NCBI GenBank assembly: GCA_003667245.1
Contig: RCNN01000240.1
Span: forward strand, 1 to 58,233
DNA: 58,233 bases
DNA from: Heterostelium multicystogenum
Lineage: Eukaryota; Evosea; Eumycetozoa; Acytosteliales; Acytosteliaceae
Reading direction: 5' to 3'
Part shown: positions 25,768 through 35,398 of the stretch, in pieces
Layout: the number at the start of each line of letters is the position of its first letter
How positions within the stretch are numbered: position 1 is the first letter of the stretch
The notes under the pieces: model-generated
What the model saw: the letters and a program-made list of their open reading frames with translations, nothing else
What the model was told of the DNA's origin: nothing
Database searches by the model: none
Program-made: the position numbers and the translations under genes

Positions 25768-28762
25768 TTAATTAACAGTGTCAATGTTGTGTAAATGTTT
25801 TCCAATGAGGTATCTTTCATCTATTATTGTGTTGTGAAGTTTAATCAGGTATACTTTTGATTTGTTATATAGGCTTTCAACAATAAGTAAAGAGAAAATG
25901 CGGGATATCCATAACGGAATAAGAAGTTCTCGAGGGATCGCACTTCCTCCAAGCCATGGAACGAGACCTCGTGAAATAAAATAGGGGACTGTAAATAAAA
26001 CCATCAAGAAGTGTGTAATTGGGAAAACTATCTTTGTCAATGTGTATGTGAAATCAACATTGGCAAATCCATTTCGCTTCACAGTTTCAAATCTGTTCAT
26101 ACCATCTATCTCTTTCTCCCTCAATCACATCTTCAACACGATTATGTCTAATGTTATTTGCATCATTTGGTACTGCTGTTGCCCCTTTGTACCAAAACTT
26201 TAATATCAATGCTCCAATACACCAGCTCTGTTGTAAGAAAATAAAATGTTAGAGATCTCTACATTTTTAATTTCGAAATTGATACTTACATAGAAAATAT
26301 CACTTGAGAATATATATAAAATGATTCATCATAGGAGCTGACAAATGGAATAAATAGAATTAGATCAAATAGTATTCCGATCAAGACAGGAAGGAATACA
26401 CAAATCATGAATCCAAGTACTATTGTCTTTAGTATTGCTGGAATCCACTGCATAATATTGAATGTGATACGGCGGGAGGTGACAAGTTTGACTAACTTGA
26501 AGCCTGTAAAAACTACTACTATTCCAAATATAAATGTTGAGGATATCGTTTGGATTTGTTGACAGATGCAAAAACCAACCAGAGTACGACCAATTAAAAT
26601 TGGTAGTCCAACCAATATGCATATGAAAATATACAATAGAAGCCACCAGAGGAAAAGGAATCCAATAATTCTTAGTTTATAGTATGTTGGTTTAACCTCT
26701 GGTAATTCTTGTGGATCTTGATTTTTCTTGTAGTTGAATGCCCCTGACAGATGGCAATAATATATAGTCATCAATACCAAGTATACAGACGATGATAACG
26801 GTATAGTAGTTCATGAACTGTATGAATTTCACAGTGAAATTGAATCTTGGTACATAGAATATAGAAATAAAAGAATAAAATATCTGCACTAACACTAACT
26901 CTGTTTAGGGAATCGCCAAAGTTAACTGGTAGGCAAGTTGGGAATCTAATAAAATCATTAATAAATTAATCTAAATATAAATAGTTTGTATATACTTACA
27001 AATGATAAAGTTTTTAATGGTAAATATACTAATAATATAATAATCAAGCAATAGAGTGCAAATGAATGAAATAATTTCACTAATTAACTTTAAAAATGGA
27101 ACCTAACATTCTTGATTATTAGTGACTAGAGAAATAATAATATTTGTTGTTTTTATACATACTCTTAATAAATCTTTAATTAGATCGTAGTCTGGATCAT
27201 TGGGATTTCTTATGAACCAAATTATTTTACGTCTAAAAAATATTGTGTAGTGATCGACAGAAGTTGGAAAGGAAGAAAATGCAAAGGAATCCGGCACCCC
27301 ATCTTGTGATGATGAACGGTAGGATATACTGTAGTGAACCCTTTTTATCATTTTGGAAATCAAAAGTGTCACCAAACAAATCGATTGATGATAACTCGAT
27401 GAATATTCCAGACAATAAGGGTAGCACACCAACATCCATAATCACAATACTACTAATTTCATAAACGAATATAGAATCCTAGAATATTTATAAAATATGT
27501 GATTCTGATAAAGTTACTCTGGAATGATTGAGATGTGTTAGAGATCTATAGACGATTTGTCAAATATGTGGATGTATACTATTCATTGTAAGCTACATAC
27601 CAATACCATCAATGTCAAAATAGAGACAAATGAAATATCCAACCGAGATTTTCAGTAGATATTTAAAGAGAATTGAGTTTGGCATTTGAATGGCAAACAA
27701 TCGTGTACTAGGTTTGACACAAGATTTCCAACAAAATATGGAATGAACAAAATACAACAAGAAAATTGAATTGTAAATGATAAGACAAATTACTCTTAAG
27801 ACTACTTCAATCTTGGGACCTGATAAACCAACTGTTGATTTGATATTAGCTCAATTGAAATGTCATAATCAACACCATTTTCATCACTTACATAAGAGAT
27901 TAAGATCCAATTGATCCGCTTGTTCTATTCCTCCTGCTGCATTTAACACCATATTTTGAGGGCAACGGGAGCCTGGATTGGAGCTGGTCCAATAAAATCG
28001 TCATCTAGTTCTGCTGCGTAATTCAAAAATCTGGTTTAAACCTGTCTGTACATCGCCAGATTCTTGTAATGGAGGTGGTTGAGGTGCATCTTCTTGTTCA
28101 ACCTCAGAGTCTTCGCTTTCGTCTGCTTCATTCTCACTGTTATTATTGTTGGCGACATTTTCTTCTAAATCCAACTCGGAATGCTTTGATGCCAAGCATA
28201 TCGAAATATCAAATAGGATGAAATAGAGACAATGATAATCCAGAAGAACAACATGAATCCCAAGAAAAAGTCACGCGCTAAAGTATTGAAATTGTAGGTT
28301 CCCTCTGGTATATTCAGATAAAAAATACGTCTGGAATGACCAACTTGTAAAGAAAGGTACCAAGAATAAGTAGCAAAACACAGAATACAACACACGAGCC
28401 AAAACGCCTCGTGAATACAGTTAGTCTTTTCACTGCCTCCAATATTAAAACTCCTTTACAGGCAATACATCGGGTGTATTTTTCACTGTAAACTAAATTT
28501 TGAAGCTAAATTAATATACCACTGCGACCCAAACAACACTCTAACACAACGCTCTTCAATATTAGCGCTACTTACTGGGTGTGAAACGAAAGGGATGTCC
28601 GCACAGCTCACATGCAGAGCTCTTTGAAATAGCTATCCATTCCTGTAGACATTTTGATGAATAAACTTTATTGAACCGTTGCATCTGCATGGATAGGAGA
28701 GCGGGTCGTTTGAAGATGGACCACTTCGACAGGACTCTACATACGTCACCTTCCTCCTCCAT
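25768..28762 (-). CDS. Doa10/MARCHF6-type ER-membrane E3 ubiquitin ligase
   Basis: Polytopic ER (and nuclear-envelope) ubiquitin ligase of ER-associated degradation. The N-terminus from ATG 28762, MEEEGDVCRVCRSG...PCRCNGSIKFIHQ...CLQEW...CELCGHPFRFTP, is a complete C4HC3 RING-CH domain, followed at once by an intron (GTAAGTAGC). Next come an acidic linker (NNNNSENEADESEDSEVEQE) and many hydrophobic segments over 27.8-26.2 kb. The C-terminus (KRNGFANVDFTYTLTKIVFP, PYFISRGLVPWLGGS, DERYLIGKHLHNID) matches the conserved last helices and C-terminal element of MARCHF6/Doa10, stop 25768. The span (about 3 kb with introns) is short for a family with around 900 residues, consistent with small introns. 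Two frame changes fall inside the RING-CH (near 28733 and at an A-run near 28652). Converges with the glycosyltransferase, 95 bases between stops. Confidence 0.9.
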
Positions 28763-29238
28763 TGTTCATGCGGCAGATAATATGCAATCGATGTATAATG
28801 CAATGCAATGCTAATGATGATGACTTTGACTAGACAAATAACTGAAGTATAATACTACTGATACTGCTGCTGGTTGCTGTTATTAATAATTACGACAACA
28901 AACTAAGCTAAGTCTATCTCTATCTCTTTCTCTATCTCTCTGTCTTTACCTTTCTCTTTGTCTCAGACTATTACTGTCTAGATAATTGATGTTTGTTTTG
29001 TATTTGATACAATACCAAAATATTGCTGCTATTTAAAATTTAATAAAGTCATTATTAGTTTGAAATTATTTTTATTTTTATATGTGGTGAGTCACACACT
29101 TGCTCTTCATTCATCAGTAAAATTACATAAACAAGCATCAGTTTAAACTTGTTTATTTATTAATAATAGTAAAAGTTATAATATAATATTTGTTTATCGA
29201 CATATATAAATATATATTTATAAGTAGTTTAGTGGAAA
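28763..29238. promoter_or_regulatory. Divergent promoter region, Doa10 / SEC11
   Basis: 476 bases between start codons. Contains a CTCTATCTCT/CTTT pyrimidine-rich patch (28915-28965) and TA-rich sequence next to the SEC11 start. No named site recognised. Confidence 0.45.
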
Positions 29239-30078
29239 ATGAATGATATTATAAGAAAGATTAATCCATTTGCACAAATACCAAAGTATCAAGTAAGATC
29301 TAATCAATCAATCAATCTATTCCAATCATTGTTTTGTGCTTGGTGAATCTGTGGCTGATCATTCGCATCGCTCGATCAAGTTGTTGTGGAATGCCGATGC
29401 TTTTGTTGGGGTATTTCAATTGGATTCATTTGAGTTGTATCTACTAGATTGAATAGAATAGATATATACTGAGTGAAGATTTGAGAGTATTAATCCCTGT
29501 TGATTTAATGATTAGATTGCACAGCAGATTGTCAACTTTGGATTGATTGTTTCATCTGCGTTGATGATATGGAAATTCTTGATGATTGTCAGTGGAAGTG
29601 AAAGTCCCATTGTAGTAGTTCTCTTCTGGTAGTATGAGACCTGCATTCGACAGAGGTGATCTTCTTTATTTGAATATGGATGATGGTCCATTCAGAGTTG
29701 GTGAAATCGTTGTATTTAAAATCGAAGGAAAAGATATCCCAATTGTACATAGAATTCTACAAATACATGAAAAGTAAGTTCAATCATATACAGCACCAAG
29801 CTTCCAATCAAACCTATCTAACCCAACCCTTTCCTTCATCATGACTAGACCCAATGGTGACTTCAATATTTTTAACAAAAGGAGATAACAACACTGTAGA
29901 CGACAGAGGACTGTATGCAGACGGTCAAATTTGGTTGAATCGTGAACACATCATAGGAAGAGCCAAAGGATTCCTCCCCTATGTTGGAATGATTACCATT
30001 GTCATGCACGACTATCCACAATTAAAGATTCTTTTAGTTGGTGTATTGGCATTGTTTGTACTATCAACAAGAGAATAA
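29239..30078 (+). CDS. sec11: Signal peptidase complex catalytic subunit SEC11
   Basis: ER membrane serine protease that removes signal peptides. Exon 1 (29239-29292) encodes [18 protein letters not shown]. Exon 2 from 29516 gives [20 protein letters not shown] (transmembrane anchor), SESPIVVVL, the nucleophile Ser in SGSMRPAF, then RGDLLYLN and the catalytic His in [13 protein letters not shown]. Exon 3 from 29849 has [21 protein letters not shown] (conserved Asp), then [20 protein letters not shown] and the C-terminal hydrophobic helix, TAA 30076-30078. This is the eukaryotic Ser-His-Asp type. Introns: 29293-29515 and 29774-29848. One extra base just before SGSM (near 29624) and one T too many near 29867 break the frame. 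Corrected length near 180 residues is normal. Firm identification. Confidence 0.94.
29293..29515 (+). other. SEC11 intron 1
   Basis: GTAAGATC...TGATTAG, 223 bases; joins ...IPKYQ to IAQQIVNFG in frame. Longer than the other introns read in this window. Confidence 0.75.
29774..29848 (+). other. SEC11 intron 2
   Basis: GTAAGTTC...ATGACTAG, 75 bases; joins ...LQIHEK to PNGDFNI. Confidence 0.8.
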
Positions 30079-30226
30079 TAATAATAACATAAAGTAAACA
30101 ATATTTTCGTATAATAATAATAATAATCTTTTATTATTGCTTTGTTTTTATTGTGCATGTGTTGTTGGTTTCATTAAATTACATTCGAAATGTTATGATT
30201 GGTTGTTGTTATTGATATTGTTGTAT

Positions 30227-31731
30227 TTAGTTTCTTATTAATTTAATTGGGAAATTCTCTGTAATTAAACGACCATCCTCCAACATGATAACTAGATTCA
30301 CTTCGAATTCGATTTTAAAAGTACGTGCAGCTGTAGTGATGCAAGTGAACAATCTTGGGAATACCATCCAAATTGGGATATTCAGTCCTCTACACATATC
30401 TCCATCTCCAATTTGAATATTCTGAATCTCTGTCACTATAATATGAAATCGGAAGGTTGTTAATCTAAGTTACAATACTGTTGATTTTGAATGAACCTAC
30501 ACTCTTTAGCATAACCATCTGCACAACCGCATGTCTCAACTCTAACAAGCTGCAACTCTACTGATTTAATGATAGCCTCTGCTGATTCAATGACTAAATG
30601 TCCTTGGAAAGCATCGTTGATATGGCAGATTGCTGATTTAAGTTGACCTGATACTCTAAAGTTTGGAATATCTGATTTAGAAATCTAAATAATCAATCCT
30701 GTATTAGTATTCTGTTTTGCTCTGTTCTATTCTATCTTCTATATTCTGCATATCTCTCTTTTGTTTAATTGTTAAACATTGATTGATTGATTGACTCATA
30801 CTTTTTTGAATGTCGACAGTGAATCTGGTGTAACCAAGAAGTTGACAGGTAATGATTCTTTGTTAATTAAGTTTGGTGGAGTCTAAAGTAGGGTAGATGG
30901 TAGCCATTAGTACACATGAGCTAACTTCTATTACAATGTCAACACAACATACTGGTGTTTCAACGACAAACTCTAGAGTTTTCTGTAAATCCTTTGAGAG
31001 AATACCTCTCTTCATATCGCACTTTATGGTGTATTGAATATTAACAAACACACCATGATATGTATCATATAATTGCTGTCCTGGTGCTGGTTCTAAATTG
31101 AATTCAAATGGAATCTCTGTTACACCTGAAGTAGTATAGTAATGTCATTTAGTAGTCAACTTTTAGGTAAATGAAAAATCTTTGCTCCTACATAGGAGCT
31201 AGAATAGAAGTATTATTATAATATCTAAATCAAGCGGATTTACATCTATAATAACAATAGAATAGTGCAGAGCAGAGAAAGAGATAGGGAGAGCTGAAGA
31301 GTAGGAAGCGCTGAAGCAGACAGCATTCAATGTATACTATGAATATTGGTATAATTTTCCAGATGGAGCGACATTAAATGTATAGTGGAGCATCGTAATT
31401 GGTTTCAAAGAGTTGTAAAATGCTTCGAATATACCAACACTCTTTGAACTAAGTTGTAGCTGTACACTTCCTTCGACGGTAAGGTTTGACACCACTGTGT
31501 GAAAGATCATCTTTAGTATTAACAACTACATATCCACCCACTTTGTTCTATATAACATATTCAATCAACCAATCAAGTTCAGTTGAATTGATGTATTTAT
31601 AGATTAGTATTACTGTATAGATATTCCTTCTGAGTATTAGTGTTGGTAAATTCAAGAGTTTTACATACACCAGGTTTGTAAATCTTATCGATCTTCTTTA
31701 ATTTTATATCTAAAATATTTGGAGCTGACAT
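30227..31731 (-). CDS. vps26c: VPS26C (DSCR3-type), arrestin-fold subunit of Retriever/Commander
   Basis: Endosomal recycling subunit with an arrestin-like fold. From ATG 31731, MSAPNILDIKLKKIDKIYKP, then TVEGSVQLQLSSKSVGIFEA and FYNSLKPI (near 31480-31395), TEIPFEFNLE near 31110, FVNIQYTIKCDMKRGILSKD, and the C-terminal block TEIQNIQIGDGDMCRGLNIP with IWMVFPRLFTC and LITENFPIKLIRN, stop 30227-30229. These blocks are specific to VPS26C/DSCR3 and differ from canonical retromer VPS26A/B. CGCADGYAKE-type sequence is visible near 30520-30500. Several short introns (near 31560-31660, 31130-31330, 30690-30800, 30435-30490) and frame changes are present. Converges with SEC11, 148 bases between stops. 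Confidence 0.92.
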
Positions 31732-32038
31732 GATTGTAGTAGTGTGTGTGTTGTTTGTTAATTACTATATTTATTTATTTATACAAAAAAAGGGTTAACA
31801 CATTTATATATTAATAATCATCAAACAGAAAAGTCTGATTCAATTCAGTGCCAATCATATGAATCATTTTCAAAATTTTTGTTTGGTAGCAAAAATTCAT
31901 AGTGTAAAAAATCTTCTTTGGAAAAATCAAATTATTAACAATGGATATTCATACATTTCTCTGTTTGGAAATCAATCAAGTTAACATACAAATAATGAGA
32001 TTTACACCAATTTTTAATATTTAAACCCCTCAGAAGTC

Positions 32039-32278
32039 TTGTTATCTGGATTAAAGCTTGGTTGTTGGATAATCATACCAATGTTGTTTGTTTTAGAAGA
32101 TGACTGCCCTGACTTGAAAAAACAACCTTTTAGAACTGCCCCTGTGAAGCTTTCCAGATACTATAATTGTAGATCATCAACAACATGTTCAATCAAGACA
32201 CGACTTGGAGTGGTTAGAGCAATGGTACACCCAGACTTTTATTCAAAGAGAGCTGATTATTTCTTTATTACTGATTAA
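32039..32278 (+). CDS. Orphan reading frame, gene remnant or chance (weak)
   Basis: A 79-codon frame without convincing start context. The second half reads like protein (TCSIKTRLGVVRAMVHPDFY and SKRADYFFITD). An upstream ATG near 31939 is in another frame (MDIHTFLCLEINQVNIQIMR), so a frame-broken short gene is conceivable. No family recognised. Confidence 0.25.
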   Translation: MLSGLKLGCWIIIPMLFVLEDDCPDLKKQPFRTAPVKLSRYYNCRSSTTCSIKTRLGVVRAMVHPDFYSKRADYFFITD

Positions 32279-32690
32279 CTGTTGACAAGTTATGATACTA
32301 CTTATAGTTTCAAGTAATAAAATTTGTTAACTCAAAACAAGCATCATATTTTTGGCAGCATACTGAAATAATTATCAAATGTAGTTTAATTTAGTTGTAT
32401 ATACAGGTTCAGATCTCCAGTAAAGAATTATTCTCATATCGATATACACTGTAATATAAATAGGATACAGTGGATATAAAGATCATACCTAACGTAAAAG
32501 TAATGCATCACAATCAAAGAAATATTGTATGAGATTGTAGGAACTAATAAAAGTCCACAGTATACATCAAAAAAGTGTGTCAATATACTGGAAATATAAA
32601 CCAGTTTACCGGTTCAAAAAGATTTCACAATTGTATTTGTTGTAGATTTGGAAGTGAACACTGAATGGTTTATCTCCTACAGTAACCAGA

Positions 32691-32708
32691 GATAGGGAGC
32701 CCCCTATC
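32691..32708. other. GC-rich perfect hairpin in AT-rich spacer
   Basis: GATAGGG, loop AGCC, CCCTATC: seven perfect pairs with five G/C. Stands out from its surroundings. Not near a recognised gene end, so its role (RNA structure or regulatory palindrome) is unknown. Confidence 0.5.
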
Positions 32709-33409
32709 CATTGTTTTTGAAATTTAATTAAACTAAATAATCCCAGTGGATTAAATGACAAAATTTTGATTAACTTTTTTTGTACTCTTGTATTTTGGGG
32801 TGTTTTGGACCAAACGCAAGATCAAAATTAGGTAATAAATATAATAAAATAATGAAGGTCTTGAAAACACCCACTACACCGCATTTGATGAGCCTACACC
32901 GATTGTAATCATTGATGATTGTCATCGTCACATTTGAAATATCTTAACGAAATGTATTTTAGTGCATGTTAAAATTGAGTTCCCGTCACACCTACCCATT
33001 AAGTAAAGCAAGTGTCATACATTTTCATCACTGTTTGATTCATACTATCAAAGATATCATGACTATAACCAGTGTTGGTTCTCCAAAAAGCCTATATTAA
33101 AATCAAAAATAATAAGAAGAGGGCGCCGATGTACATCTGATTGTTTGATTAAATGATGAAAATGCCGTCAGCTTTCATTTAAAGATAATAACTACTCCAA
33201 GTTGATGATTGATTGAGCTTGGATTTTTGTAATCAAAATTGTACAATTTATTAATAATAATAATAATAAAATCAGAATGGACTGATAAATTGGTTTTGTT
33301 GGAGCCTGTCAGAAACTATCATGGAATCTTGATTTACAAACTATAAAAGGATGAAAGTGGAGTAAACAATCCAGTTTCATTAAATATTTAATATATACAG
33401 ATACATAAA

Positions 33410-34140
33410 ATGTTCAGATTACGCTGTTGCTCTCGTCGTCCTCTATGTTGCTTTGGCCTCTGCCCAAGTAAATATCAATGTTCATCACCTGCTTTAATAA
33501 ATTATACTAATTCGATCAAATGGAAATTTTAGAGCCCAACCTGTACTACTTACAACCAAGGTTACCAAATATGGTTATTCCAACATTGGTTTCAACTTTG
33601 TAAGACGTGCTACCTTGTTGTCATACGCTGAATCTGGTGGTTTCGTTGCTGATGTTGCCAACCAACGTCAAGCTGCCTTTTTCCGTATCCAATTCAACAA
33701 CACTGATAACATCCCAATCTTCGAAGAGGGTCTCGAAATCCAATTTGCCTCTAACAACTCCCTCTACATCTTGTCCAATGGTGTCTGCTTCCTCCAACCA
33801 TCCTTCAACTCAATTCCAAACACCTTGGTCCCAAGCAACGTCAAATACTTCAACCAAGTCACCCTCGGTTCCGCCAAATACAACAGCTACACCAGCCCCA
33901 ATCTTCGACGGTCAACACGCCTTCTTTGGTGTTTATGAGCCAACCACCTGTATCCCAATGCACATGACCCTCTCCAACGTCGACTTCACCCTCGGTGAAT
34001 CTACCACCAACTTCTTCGACTTCACCACCACCATCGACGAGAACATCTTCAACTTGCCACCACCATGTCTCCACCCAGTCAAGGTTCACGAATACAAGGG
34101 ATTCAGATCCCACGTTTCCCGAGATCATGCCTCCTTCTAA
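33410..34140 (+). CDS. Secreted ependymin-related protein
   Basis: Exon 1 (33410-33467) encodes a signal peptide after one frame change: hydrophobic VALVVLYVALASAQ. A 65-base intron follows (33468-33532). The mature part starts SPTCTTYNQGYQ and includes GFNFVRRATLLSYAESGGFV, FEEGLEIQFASNNSLYILSN, NGVCFLQPSF, FFGVYEPTTCIPMHMTLSNV and TNFFDFTTTIDENIFNLPPP followed by C. The spaced cysteines and the final 'F-x-L-P-x-x-C' block resemble ependymin-related proteins, lysosomal or secreted beta-sandwich proteins with a hydrophobic pocket. Codon use differs from neighbours: strong preference for C-ending codons (AAC, TTC, ATC, GTC), as seen in highly expressed dictyostelid genes. Frame changes near 33421, 33565 and 33890. 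Stop TAA 34138-34140. Family call moderately sure. Confidence 0.75.
33468..33532 (+). other. Intron in the ependymin-like gene
   Basis: GTAAATATC...GAAATTTTAG, 65 bases, placed right at the end of the signal peptide coding sequence. Confidence 0.7.
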
Positions 34141-35398
34141 ATTACCCTATAATAAATTCATTATTATTTATTTTAAAAATCTCTCGCAGTTTAACACTCT
34201 ATTTCGACAATCTTAACCTTCCCTCGCCTCCAATTGTGATTGGACATAATGATTGAATGATGATCTTTTGATAAACTATTTATTCTAAATAATATTATCA
34301 AGATGAATGATTAAATTTCTACATTTTTGAAACTCCTAATTCATACAAATCTCCTTCAAATAAACTTATATGATGATCTATTTACAGCATTAAACATGTG
34401 AAGTTCAGCTATATAGCAGAGATTTCTCTATGTCAGCATAATTGAGTGGTTGATCCAATGTGTTATCAAGGACTGATCATTCTAAATTTTTTCTGTTGTT
34501 TTTTTATGAAATTTAACTTGAAGATTTTGGAAAGTTTTGGAATTGATTGTGAAATATACTGACAATCCAGATTGAACCATAAAAAAGATAGTGGAATGAT
34601 TGCTATTTATGGAGGTGTTGAAAGAGTGATTCAAATCAGTTACCTTTAAAATATTACTATATTATTAAATAAATAGAACATTTAATGTATACTCAAGAGC
34701 TTTCGCTATCATGTTTTGAGCATGCACAGAAGAGCTCTTACTTCGTATTAAAGAACTTCTGTGTTGTCTCAAACTAATAAATAGCAAAACTCTTCAAAAC
34801 AAAACCATCAATTTCCGTTGCATTGTTATTGAGAGGAGCGAATTTCCTCCGATCAGTATTCAATCAAACACCCCAATTAAATTAAAGATAAAAACATTTG
34901 AGTTGTTTATAAATCTAAATCTTCTTTTTTTCCAAAAGTAACAATAAATTATTTAATTTAATTGATTCCTACTTTAATTATCTTCCTTTCAACATTAAGT
35001 TTCCTTTAATTGAAGCGATTTTAATTATAAATAACCTTGAGTTATGATGTTTTTGTTTTTAATCAAACAGAAGTAAAAATGGTAGTATTTCCTTACATTA
35101 TACATCTTTTGTTAAGATAGCATCCCGGACCTTACAAAAATAAATAAGAAAAAAAAAAAACAAAACAAAACAAAAGGTAGGGTAACTAGATCTTTCATAC
35201 TTTGGTTTCGTAAGATGTAGTGTAGGTTATCTTACTAAATTGGAGAAAATGATGGAGTCTTCATGTTTTTGTGAAAGTGTGGCCCAAACCCAACAAAACT
35301 TGAAAATGATCATTAAATTAATTCGGCTGGAATGAAATTTTTTGAAATTATGGTTTTGAATTCATAATTATGATTTTTCTTGGTTTTCTTATGTTTAT
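34141..35398. other. Intergenic region with a structured-RNA candidate
   Basis: 1.26 kb between two converging genes. Apart from the hairpin cluster at 34711-34872 (listed separately) it is plain AT-rich sequence with a poly-A run (35150-35161). No reading frame of merit. Confidence 0.5.
34711..34872 (+). ncRNA. Candidate structured non-coding RNA (two-hairpin)
   Basis: Hairpin 1: TTTGAG (34715-34720) pairs with CTCAAA (34768-34773). A symmetric 4x4 internal loop follows, then CACAGAAG (34725-34732) pairs with CTTCTGTG (34756-34763), with a possible TCTT/AAGA extension. That is 14 canonical pairs plus the extension. Hairpin 2: ATTGA (34827-34831) with TCAAT (34859-34863), and inside GAGGA (34832-34836) with TCCTC (34844-34848). 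Between them lies ATAGCA (34781-34786), fitting the H-box pattern ANANNA, and an ACA (34867-34869) follows hairpin 2. This order is that of an H/ACA guide RNA, but hairpin 2 is asymmetric and no target was identified. Strand is inferred from the box order. Could also be a coincidence of palindromes. Confidence 0.3.

Larger units (their letters stand above)
31732..33409. other. Long intergenic region, VPS26C / ependymin-like gene
   Basis: About 1.7 kb shared by two divergent promoters. It contains a weak plus reading frame (32039-32278, listed), a GC-rich hairpin at 32691-32708 (listed) and an AATAAT-repeat patch near 33251-33269. TATAAAAGG at 33340-33349 lies about 65 bases before the ependymin-like start and could be its TATA element. 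Confidence 0.45.
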
